Below, piece by piece: positions 8,675 to 17,900 of a DNA stretch of 64,000 nt (its first letter is position 1; the number at the start of each line of letters is the position of its first letter). The translations under genes were made by a program, and so were the position numbers. The stretch lies in assembly GCF_034366625.1 (NCBI RefSeq), contig NZ_JAXMIH010000015.1, forward strand, positions 1 to 64,000. The letters run 5' to 3'. The notes beneath the pieces are model-generated. The model ran no database searches, was not told the origin of the DNA, and worked only from the letters and a program-made list of their open reading frames with translations. The stretch is from Prosthecobacter sp. GTDB taxonomy: Bacteria; Verrucomicrobiota; Verrucomicrobiia; Verrucomicrobiales; Verrucomicrobiaceae.

Positions 8675-9958
8675 TCAGCGCACGATGTTCACGCCCAAGG
8701 GGGCGGTGATGACGCGGCCATCGACGCGCACTTGGCAGAAGAAGCGGATGAAGCCGACTTGCGGCGGACGGATCTTGAAGGCGAGCCAGGGGCCGCCGCG
8801 CAGATCTTCGCGCAGGATGTCGCCGCCGACGGGGTGGAGGCGGAGGACGGTTTTGCCGTCGTCGTAAAAGCCGGTGAGATGAGCGAAAGCGCTCATGAAA
8901 GGCTCCAGGCGGGTGACGGGCTGGCCAGAGGAGTCGCTGACGTGGATGCGCATCAGGCTGACCTGACGCAGCGGTGGTGAGCCGCCGTTTCCGCCGGTGA
9001 AGGTGAGGTCAAACCGAAAGCCGCCGACGGTGGTGCTGACGACATCGAGAAAATCGCGGGTGGCGCGGCTCACGATCTTGAACTCGCCGCCGAGGTCGGT
9101 GGCGGGATATTCAGGGAGCGCGGTTTCAGCGGGGGCGATCTCGGCCCACAGGCGGTAGGGACCGGCAACGGCCGGAGTGAAGGCGAACTCGAAGATTCCT
9201 GGAGAATCCATGCCTGTGGGAGTGAGGAGATGGAAGTCCTGCAAGGTCTGGTCCACGAGCAGAAAGCGGACGGGCGCGCCGTGCAGCGACACGAGCTGAT
9301 GTGAGGCCAGGGGTGGACCAGCGATGGTCTGCAAGCGGGTGCGCAGCCGTGTTTCGACGCCTTGCGTGAGCACGGCCTCGGATTCGAGGCTGAGCTTGGT
9401 CAGTGATGTGACCGGCGTGGGGTTGACGTCGGTGTAGGGAATGCGGCGGACGCGCAGCACGCCACCGCAGACAGGGCAGGTCGCGTCGGATTTGGTCGAG
9501 AGCCGTTCGGGATGCTGCGGGCAGACGTGGATCTCGGCGTTGACGTCCGCCGGGTCGAAGGCGGGTTTCAATTCGTCGAGCGTGGCCTGTAAACGTGCGA
9601 AACTGGCGGTGGCGGTGGCTTGAGTCTGTGCCATGCCGGCCTGGGCGATGTCGTTGACGAGGCGGAAGGCCAGGGCGGTGTTTTGGTCGATCAACTGACG
9701 ATGTTCGGGAGCGGTGGAAGCACGCGCGAGCAGACGCAGGGCAGGGCTGCACAGGGAAATCTGCTGCGGGGCTTCCTGCAGGCGGTCTTCTTTGAGCAGC
9801 CGTGCGACATTGCCGGTGGAAAGGCGGATGACGTTCCAAGCTTCGGCAGCGGTCTGGGGATCGAGCACCTGGGGCGGGACGGGCAGATCGGCGCGAGCGT
9901 GACAGCAGAAATGGAAAAGCAGAAAGCAGAAAACAAAATGCCGGTGCATGGAGATCAC
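8675..9958 (-). CDS. Secreted protein with heavy-metal-binding domain (HMBD-like), last gene of DUF1800 operon
   Basis: A 427-residue protein with an N-terminal signal peptide (FVFCFLLFHFCCHARA). Residues about 140-168 match the small heavy-metal-binding domain: Cys146-Pro-Gln-His149-Pro-Glu, then Cys161-Pro-Val-Cys164-Gly-Gly. The family pattern is CPMHPE...CPKCGM, seen in copper and heavy-metal efflux proteins. Here the methionine positions are replaced by Gln148 and Val. The C-terminal 230 residues are beta-rich and contain LEPFMSAFAHLTGF and G.FRFDLTF, similar to accessory regions found with such domains. The start overlaps the stop of the upstream GspG-like gene by four bases, so it is the fourth gene of the operon that begins near 19061. 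A periplasmic metal-handling role is inferred only from the domain. Confidence 0.8.
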   Translation of the reverse strand: MISMHRHFVFCFLLFHFCCHARADLPVPPQVLDPQTAAEAWNVIRLSTGNVARLLKEDRLQEAPQQISLCSPALRLLARASTAPEHRQLIDQNTALAFRLVNDIAQAGMAQTQATATASFARLQATLDELKPAFDPADVNAEIHVCPQHPERLSTKSDATCPVCGGVLRVRRIPYTDVNPTPVTSLTKLSLESEAVLTQGVETRLRTRLQTIAGPPLASHQLVSLHGAPVRFLLVDQTLQDFHLLTPTGMDSPGIFEFAFTPAVAGPYRLWAEIAPAETALPEYPATDLGGEFKIVSRATRDFLDVVSTTVGGFRFDLTFTGGNGGSPPLRQVSLMRIHVSDSSGQPVTRLEPFMSAFAHLTGFYDDGKTVLRLHPVGGDILREDLRGGPWLAFKIRPPQVGFIRFFCQVRVDGRVITAPLGVNIVR

Positions 9959-10506
9959 TGCGCGATGATGTCGTCCCGTGTCCAGAGGGTTTTGTCGGGA
10001 CCGGCGGAGCGGATTTCCATCTTTTGGGCGGACAACTGATGGAAGAAGTAGGGCGTGCCCCAGGTGTCGATCAATTCGCCCTGGTCATTCAGGCGCACAT
10101 TTTCCTGCGGGAGGTAGCGCACGCCTTGGGGATTGCCGCCGTTGAGGGTTTTGACGATCTCGGCGTTGGTGCCGACGGGATTGCCGCCGAAGCGCTGGCC
10201 AAAGTGGCGGAGATTGAGGGCGATGGAGTCGGCCTCGACGCGCGCGGGATGATCCTCGCGCGGGGGAGGAGGTGTGCGCGACGCTGGAACGACGGGCGGT
10301 GATGCTGCCGGTGGCACCGAAGGTGGCGGCATGACGGGAGCACTCACTTTTTGCGTCACGTCCGGCGATTTCGCCGCAGGGGAAGACGCGGGGGAAATCT
10401 CTGGCGTCGAAGGCGGGGCTGCATCTCGCGGACGCAGCAGGAAGACCGCGACTACGGCGGTGCAGATGATGAGAACTGCCAGCAGAAGCGATTTCTTCAT
10501 CCTCAC
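9955..10506 (-). CDS. Membrane-anchored protein with GspG-like C-terminal domain
   Basis: A 183-residue protein with one N-terminal membrane helix (LLLAVLIICTAVVAVFLL) and a Pro/Ser/Ala-rich linker to about residue 85. Its C-terminal domain resembles the globular end of type II secretion pseudopilin GspG: DTWGTPYFFHQL, IRSAGPDKTLWTRDDI. No prepilin peptidase site with a Phe/Glu start is visible, so it is a GspG-like domain on a plain anchor and not a normal pilin. GTG at 10506 overlaps the stop of the DUF1501 gene; ATG at 10500 is an alternative start. The end overlaps the next gene by four bases. Translational coupling with DUF1501 suggests it works with the DUF1800/DUF1501 pair. Confidence 0.77.
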   Translation of the reverse strand: MRMKKSLLLAVLIICTAVVAVFLLRPRDAAPPSTPEISPASSPAAKSPDVTQKVSAPVMPPPSVPPAASPPVVPASRTPPPPREDHPARVEADSIALNLRHFGQRFGGNPVGTNAEIVKTLNGGNPQGVRYLPQENVRLNDQGELIDTWGTPYFFHQLSAQKMEIRSAGPDKTLWTRDDIIAQ

Positions 10507-11966
10507 GGATTCATGAAGCCGAGATCCGCAGTGGAGAAACGGCCGATGTTTGGGAAGAGCACCGGGATGTCCGAGTCAGGGACGCCAAACCATTTCGCGA
10601 GAGTGGCGGAATGCTGATCGACCGCAAGAGTCGGAATCCAGCGCCCGGTGCCGGTGTCATCGGGGCCGTTGATGGCAAAAGTGGGCAGCTTGCCGAAGGT
10701 GCGGCCGCCTTGGACGGCACCGCCCATGACGAGGTGATGCGCGCCCCAGCCGTGGTCACTGCCCTGGCTGTTGGTAGGGAAGGTGCGGGAGAAATCGCTG
10801 GCGGTGAAGGTGGTGACGTTGCTGGATTCTCCGAGCTGCTCCATGGCGCGCTGGAAGGCAAACATGCACTCGCTGACCTCGTTGAGGAGCGTGGCGTGGC
10901 TGCCGGTGGTGGTGTTGAGGGTCGGCGTGAACGTGACCTGGGAGGTGTGGGTGTCGTAACCGCCGACCGAGCAGAAGAAGATCTGACGATGCATGTTGAA
11001 GGCCGCCGGGCCGCGGGCCTGGATCAAGCGGGCGATCATTTTGAGCTGGTTGCCGAGGGTGGTGACCGGGAAGGGGACGGTCCAGAAGGTGTCGAGGGCG
11101 GTGGGGGCGATGGCGGTGTTGAGCAGATCGCCGGTGTAGATGGCGCGGTCGAGCACCTGGGCGTAGGCCTTGCGCTGGAGGTTGGTGTTGCTGAGGGCGA
11201 GGATGTCACGCATGGCGCGGACGCGGGTGCCAGTGCCGCTCATCAAGTTGCCGCTCAAAGTGACGGCCCCAGTGGTGGAGACATGGTATTGAGAGACCAG
11301 ATTGCCGATTTCCAAGGTGTTCGCGCCATTGAGGGAGACGGACATGGAAAGGCTGCCGCTGGGATTGGCCCAAGCATTGAGGAGATCGGCCACACGCCCG
11401 CCCCAGCCGGTGGCGGGGGGCTGATCGGGGATGGAGGTCTGCCATTGGGTGACCTGATCGCTGTGAGAGAAGAGCTGCGGGGGCTTGGTGCCGGTGGCGC
11501 TGGAAAGGTATTGCGCGCGGGTGATGGGGCGGACCAAGGTGCCGATGTTGAAGACGGTCGCGAGCTTGTCTTCGCCAAAGAGAGTCTGGAGTTCGCCGCA
11601 GTTTGGATGGAAGCCGTAATTGTGCCCGTCCGCGTCCTGATAGGCGGGATCAGCGCCGCCAGGGCCGGTGCGCAAGGTCAGCAGCGAGGACTGTGGCAGC
11701 GCGAGATTGCCGCGGATGGAGGTGTAGTTGTTGAAGGTGGTGGTGTCGGTGGGGACGATCCAGTTGTTGGAGTCATTGCCGCCGGAGAGGAAGAGGCAGA
11801 CGAGCGCCTTGTAGTCGGTGGGAGAGGGGCCGGTGGGTGCCGCCATGACGGAGTTGATCAGTCGCAGGTCGCGGATGGTGCTGCTGTAGGCGGCGGCACC
11901 GAGGCCGAGGCCACCGAGGCTGCGGGCAAAGCTGCGGCGTGTGAGAATGTTGGGGGCGGAATTCAT
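10503..11966 (-). CDS. DUF1501 domain-containing protein, Tat-exported
   Basis: A 487-residue protein starting with a twin-arginine signal (RRSFARSLGGLGLGAAAYSS). It has the DUF1501 hallmarks: KALVCLFLSGGNDSNNWIVP near residue 55, HPNCGELQTLF, FCSVGGYDTHTSQ, and near the end TASDFSRTFPTNSQGSDHG followed by HHLVMGG. These patterns resemble the alkaline phosphatase/sulfatase-like fold, but the activity of DUF1501 proteins is not established. The gene begins six bases after the stop of the giant DUF1800 gene, the usual partner of this family. It is followed, with overlap, by the GspG-like gene. Likely periplasmic or outer-surface. Confidence 0.9.
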   Translation of the reverse strand: MNSAPNILTRRSFARSLGGLGLGAAAYSSTIRDLRLINSVMAAPTGPSPTDYKALVCLFLSGGNDSNNWIVPTDTTTFNNYTSIRGNLALPQSSLLTLRTGPGGADPAYQDADGHNYGFHPNCGELQTLFGEDKLATVFNIGTLVRPITRAQYLSSATGTKPPQLFSHSDQVTQWQTSIPDQPPATGWGGRVADLLNAWANPSGSLSMSVSLNGANTLEIGNLVSQYHVSTTGAVTLSGNLMSGTGTRVRAMRDILALSNTNLQRKAYAQVLDRAIYTGDLLNTAIAPTALDTFWTVPFPVTTLGNQLKMIARLIQARGPAAFNMHRQIFFCSVGGYDTHTSQVTFTPTLNTTTGSHATLLNEVSECMFAFQRAMEQLGESSNVTTFTASDFSRTFPTNSQGSDHGWGAHHLVMGGAVQGGRTFGKLPTFAINGPDDTGTGRWIPTLAVDQHSATLAKWFGVPDSDIPVLFPNIGRFSTADLGFMNP

Positions 11967-11972
11967 GAGCGG

Positions 11973-14900
11973 TCAGCGCTGAATGGTGTAATCGGGACTG
12001 GTGAGAATGAGATGTATGATGGCGCGGAGGCGGTCGCGCTTTTGGGTGTCACTCGGGGTGGTGCTGCCTTGGTTATACTGCACGGCGGAAACGTGCGCGT
12101 TGGTGAGGCCGACGGGAGTGGATGCGGAAGAGCAGGTCACACCGGTGACGGTGAAGGTGCGGGCACCCGTCACTGTGACGGTGCGGGCGACGGTGGCGCT
12201 GTTGAAAGTTCCTGCTGGAGAGAAGGTTCCGGTCGTCACACCGCTGATCAGCACCGTGTCCCCGGTGTTGAGTTTGTGATCGACGGTCGTGACAACGACA
12301 CACGGATTGGTGGCCGGCGTGCCGGGGCTGATCGAGGTGATGGGAGTGGCGACGAAGTTCTTGATCAAATCCTTGGCTTCGGTGGACAACTGGCCCGCCA
12401 TCAAGAGAGTGCTCATCTGGTCGATCAGCGTGGCAAGGTTCTGGTTGTGCGTCCAAGGCACCGAGGTCAAGGCAGGCACGCCGAGGCCGAGATCAGCGAT
12501 GGGCGCGGCGCCCATCCACGGACTGAAGTCGAGCACCAGAGCATTGGTGCCGGTCTTGAAGCTGCTGATGCCGTTGGTGTTGCCTGGATTGAAGAGGCCG
12601 TTGTAGAGGAAATTGGCCTGACGCACGGCGGTGGTTTCCGCCGTGATCTGGAACTCCGGCGTGGAGATGCCCTGGGAGGCGAGGGCGCCGGGGTATTTGT
12701 AGTCTGGCACGAAGAAGTTGAAGACGGTGGGGGAGTTCAGCGGGGTCTGCTCGAGGTCGGTGGTGGTGTTGCCCATGTTGAAGGTGCTGGGCAGGGAGCC
12801 CACGCTGCCGCTGCGTGTCAGCGGCTGGCTGACCAGCGGGAACATCCACATGCCGTTGTCCGCATCGTTGGCACCGCCCTGCGTGGCGATGGCGGCGCTG
12901 GTGAGCACGGTGAAGGTGTTCGAATCGGGCACGGATTCGACGGTGAAAACGCCGTCGGTGGGCTGTGGATTGCCGACGGTGAAGTTCTGGAAGACGGTGT
13001 CTCCGACCTCGAGATGGTGATCCGCGACTCCGCCGGTAATCCAGTCCGTGGTATCAAAGGTGATGAGCTTGTCATTGGGCGAGGCCAGGCCGGAGTTGCT
13101 CACGGTGTAAGAGCCCCGGAAGCCGGCCATGCGGACGCGGCCTGAACGGGCTGCGCCGTCCGTGGGCACGGTGATGGTGAAGGTCGTGCCGCCACCGGTG
13201 GTGCTGGTGGAGGTGACGGCGGTGTAAACACCGTCAGTGATGGCGGTGCCGGCGGGCAGTTCGAAATCCAGCCAGGCGCTGCCGCCGGCTGGCAGCCAGT
13301 GACTGCTCAGAGTGATGGTGGCCGTGGTGGAATTGGCCGCCACAGAGTAGGTGCCGGAAATGCCCGCGTTCGTGGTGCCGTTGGAGGTGCTGATGCCGAC
13401 CCAGCCCTTGGCATTCACATAAAACAGGCTGCTGGTGGGGGCTGGCGTGCTGAGAACGGTGTAGGTATCCGAGTTTGGTGTGGTGTCCCCGGCCTGGAAC
13501 GGTTCGACGGTGCGGGGGAAGCTCAGGTAAACCGTGTTGCCGCCCGCGAGCTTGTTGGCCATCGTGACGGCGATCACATGCGATCCGGTCTGGCTGTAGG
13601 TGCCGCTGGCTCCGTTCAGGCGGAAGGCGCGGGCGGCGTTGGCGACACGCATGACCGGCTCACGCTGCTTGCCGAAGGCGGGCTTGGTGGACTCCGCGCT
13701 GCTGCGCGCCTCGAAATCGAGCAGGATGGCCTTGATGACGGCCTGCATGTCGCCGCGCACGCCGGCACCGTTGTCATTGAACTTCTGGACGACGCGGTAG
13801 AGGTAATCACGCGAGGGATGACTGGTCACGAGGCGCTGGATGAGCTGGCGGCAGATGAAGGGGCCGACATTCGGATGATTGAAGAGCTGGTCATGCGCGA
13901 CATCGAGCTCCTGGGCCGGGAGGTTCTGGTAGGCGGGATCGTTGTAATGCGTGCTGTTGTGGGTGGCGTAAGGGTCCAGTGGCTGGCCGCCCGCAGTGGT
14001 CAGACCGGTCAGAACCTCGTTGTTCAGCAGGCGCTTGGGTCCGGTGAAGTGGCGGGCGGGAACTTCGCGCATCTGACGAATCCAGTTGGTGGCGGCACCG
14101 ATGGAGGTGCGGAAGGCACCATCATAGCCATAGTCCCAACCGGTGAAGACATGGGCAAAACCAACGATCTCCTGCTGGGTGTAGGTGTCGATGGGCGAGT
14201 CCTTGGAATTGAGCACCAGCGTGCCGTCCGGCCACATGCGGAACAGGCCGACGGAGAAGAGCTGCTTGATCTCACGGGCGTAGTTTTCGTTCGGAATGCG
14301 GCCGACGGTGAGATCTGGCTTGTCGTTGCGCAGCATGTCGAGGTAGCGGCCCATGGTTGGCGTGAGCGTCATGTCCTCGAGGATGACACGGAAGTTGCCG
14401 AAGGCATTGGTGGCGAGCCGGTCGTAATAATACGAAATGGCCTCCGCCCGGTTGTCCAGCGGACCTTGGGCGGAGACCACGAGGATTTCGCTCAGCGCGA
14501 AGGCGATGCGTTGACGGAGCTGGTCCGCGCCGGTGATCGAGTTGCGCCACCAGGCGTTGAAGGTGAGGGTTTCGTCAAACTGACCGCCACCGCCGCCATC
14601 TGAGAGCTCACGGGCGAGCACTTCCGGCAATTGAATGGAAGCGGCCTTGGTGAACTGGTCGTCGATCCATGCTTCGTAGCTGGCCAGGGCCTTCAGGGCC
14701 TGAATGTCCGTGATGTTGGCGCCAAACGTGGCCTGGGTGAGGAAGCGCACGGCTCCGGCATTCGTATCATGGTCATCAGTCCATGCGGGAGACGCTGGCG
14801 GGGGTGTGAAGGTGCGGGAACCGTTGGCCAGCGTGTAATTGCCACGGATTTCACCGGCCGGATACAACGCGGTGTGCAGATTGATGTAGGCTTTGCCCTG

Positions 14901-17900
14901 CTTGATGATTTCGATGATGTCCGCTTTTGAAAGCGTGCCCACTGCTTCGATGGTCCAATGGTGGCTGCCATCCGGCTGAGGGCCGTCGTTGGGATTCACC
15001 GGCTCCACGCCGTCGTAAACGATGGCGGAGGCATGGGTCAAATACGGATCAACATGCACATGCCAGTCGGTGAGGTCACCGGTCAGGCCGCTGTAGCTGA
15101 AATTGACGATGGCGGTGTTCTCATCCTCGCTCAGGCGCAGGGTGGAGGTGCCGACACCATTGGTGGCCGCGCCATTTTGGGAAAGCATCGAGGCGACGTA
15201 GAGCGTGCCCGGTGTGGAGCCTGGTGGCGGTGCCACATACGGCGAGAGCACGGTGCCGGGCACGATTTCAGACGGGGTATTGCCGGTCTGACCGGGCTTC
15301 AGCCAGCCCACGGCCAGATTGTCCCCGGCACCGGTTCCCGCCTTGTGCAGGACTTCCAAGTAATAGCGTTTGCCAGCCTCCAGCGCGAGCCAGGGAGACT
15401 TCTGATGCGTTTCTCCGGCGTTGTTCCATTCCTGCGCGGCTGTTCCGGTGCTGACCCACGCACGCTTGACCGAATTGACCGGCTCCGTGTCATTGGAAAT
15501 CCACAACTCTGCCGCATTGCTGGCCGCGATCCAGAAGTAGTAGTTCCCGGTGAGCGGGGCGGTGATGTAACCGTGGATGCGCGCCCCGTAGTCATCGCCA
15601 AAGTCCGTGGGAGCCGTGAGCGAGGTCAGGTTCGTGGTGCCGGTGGGCGCGGTGCTGGTGGGAATCGCCGCCACGCTTGTCCCGCTGATGCCGTTCCAAT
15701 GTTCACGAACGATGGTGCCTGCGGCCTCCTCCACGCGCAGATTGATCAACGAATGGCTGGTGCCTGCGGCGTTCGTGAGGGTGAGCATGATCTGGTAAAG
15801 TCCTGCGGAACCGGGAGGTGGTGTGCCGCTGAGCACACCGCCGTTGTAAGTGAGCCAGTCAGGCAGGCCGCTGACGCTGACCGAGCTGCCGTTGGTTCCC
15901 TTGATGAGGTGAGAAAAGGCACCGCCCACCAGGGCCACAGTGTCTGTTTCAATGGTGGGTGCGGCGGGCGCGGGAGCCGTACTGGCCGGATAGAGCCGCT
16001 CTGACGGGATGATCTGCTTCGGCTGGCTGGGGCTGAACCAGTAGAGCCTGCAGCGTGAGAAACCGCCACTTTCCCAGTAATCGAGCTCGATGTCGTAACG
16101 CACGCCGCCGAGCATCGGGAGGCGGACAAAACGCTCGTTGCCGTTCGAGGACCAGTCTTTGAGGGACTTGTTCACGAAATCAAAGTTCATGCTGCCCGTG
16201 CCGGTGACGTATTCGCCCGCGCCAAAGTTGACCGTGAACGAGGTGGGGGTCACCGCCGTGACCACGCGGTTGAGATTGTCGCTGACGTTGATGCTGCCGC
16301 TGCCGGAGGAGAAGAGACCCGCGCCGAAGTTCACCGTGAAGGTCGTGCTGGTGGCCGCAGTGATTTCATAGGGGAGCTGGCCCAGATTCACACTGCCGCT
16401 GGTCGGGTCCACCTCGACCGAGTCACCGACGGCAAAGCCGCCTGGTGTGACATTCGTGAGGTTCGAGTAATTGATCACCGCATCCCCGGTCACGCCGTCA
16501 TAGGCATAGGTGCTGCCGTTTGCGAGCACAAGATTGCCGGTCGACGGGTCAAGCCGGACGCTTTCTCCGACCACAATGTTGCCGAGTTTCAGAATCGAAT
16601 TCGTATAAGTGACGATCGTGTTGCCTGTGGTGGCGTCGTAGGAATAGGTGCTGCCGCCGCTGTTCGCCGCAGGCAGCATCTTGAGGTCCTGCACCGCACC
16701 GTTGATTTTCAGGGTGCAGCCGTCATCCGCCTGCACCACGAAGGTGTATTCTTCCGAGAACTGCGGCTGCACTTGACCGCTCCAGCGCACCGTGAAGGTG
16801 TCCGCGTTGATCAAGTTCCAATCTGGCGTTCCCGTGCCCCACAGGCCGTTGTTGCTCTCCGTCACCGCCGTGTTCGTGCCGATGCGTCCGGGCGTGTTCG
16901 AGAAAGTCGTATTCGTATAGGTCTTGTTATAGACACCGGTCGTGGTGCTCGTGGAGCGGTTCTCCAGGAAGCCGGTGGCTCCCGCGCTTTGATTTGCAGG
17001 CAGGGTGCTGCCCGTGCTGTTGAGCGTCACGGTGAATGTGTCCGCACTCGGCACAGTCACGACGCTGTAAGTGCCGCTGTAGCCGTTCGGATCGATGGTG
17101 TTCGGATTGAACAAAGTTCCGTTGGTAAAGGCCAGCGCCACTTGGTTTCCGACCGAAAGACCGTGCGCGGTCAGCGTGATCGTTGCTGTCCCGGTCGTCA
17201 CCGGTGACGCGGAGCGTGTGAAGGCATATGTCATCGCCTGCGTGTGCGTGAACTGCTCCGCCTGCGGAATGTTGGCAAAGGTGCCGCCATCACGGCTCCA
17301 TTGCAGCCGGCAACGTGCTTCACTGGTGGTTTCCACATGCTCCACGCGCATTTTGTAGCGCTCCGTAGGTGTTGCGGGCACCACGAGACTGTAGGAGGCG
17401 CTGATCTTGAAGGTGCCGATCGTCTCCGGCGTTGCCGCCCCATCCCAGCCATGCTCCAGAATCTCCTCGCCCGGCAGGTCGAACGTGCCGTTACGATCCA
17501 AGTCGAGCAGCACGCGGGCTTTGTCATCCGCGTCGAGTTGGAAGCGGTACGAGCCCGCCGTCGCCGGACTGAGATACATTTCAAATGTGTCGGAGTAATT
17601 GTCCGGCACATTCGTCGCCGTCGTACCTGCCGCTGCAACCACGCCCACTCCGTTCGGCGTGCCGCCCATCCATTCGTAGTCCACCGTCGGGTCCACACGT
17701 TCGATCACCGCAGGATGAGGGAAGGACTGGATGCTGAAGTTGCAGGTGCTGCTGCTGTTCGTCGGCAGGCCGGCGCCGGAGACGCTCAAAGTGAAATTTG
17801 TTCCCGGTGTGACCGCCGTGATGGTGTAATCGAGATTGTTGTAGGTCGCGCTGTTGAGGTTGCCGCCCGTGAAGGTCACCCGAACCACATGTCCCACCTG

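Noticed and set aside
10611-13145. Long plus-strand open frame (over 800 codons)
   Set aside because: Antisense to DUF1501 and DUF1800 genes; Gly/Glu/Val-rich pattern is a by-product of GC-rich codon use on the other strand.
13299-16004. Two further long plus-strand frames opposite the giant DUF1800 gene
   Set aside because: Same reason: biased composition, no homology-like motifs, opposite a gene with many recognisable domains.
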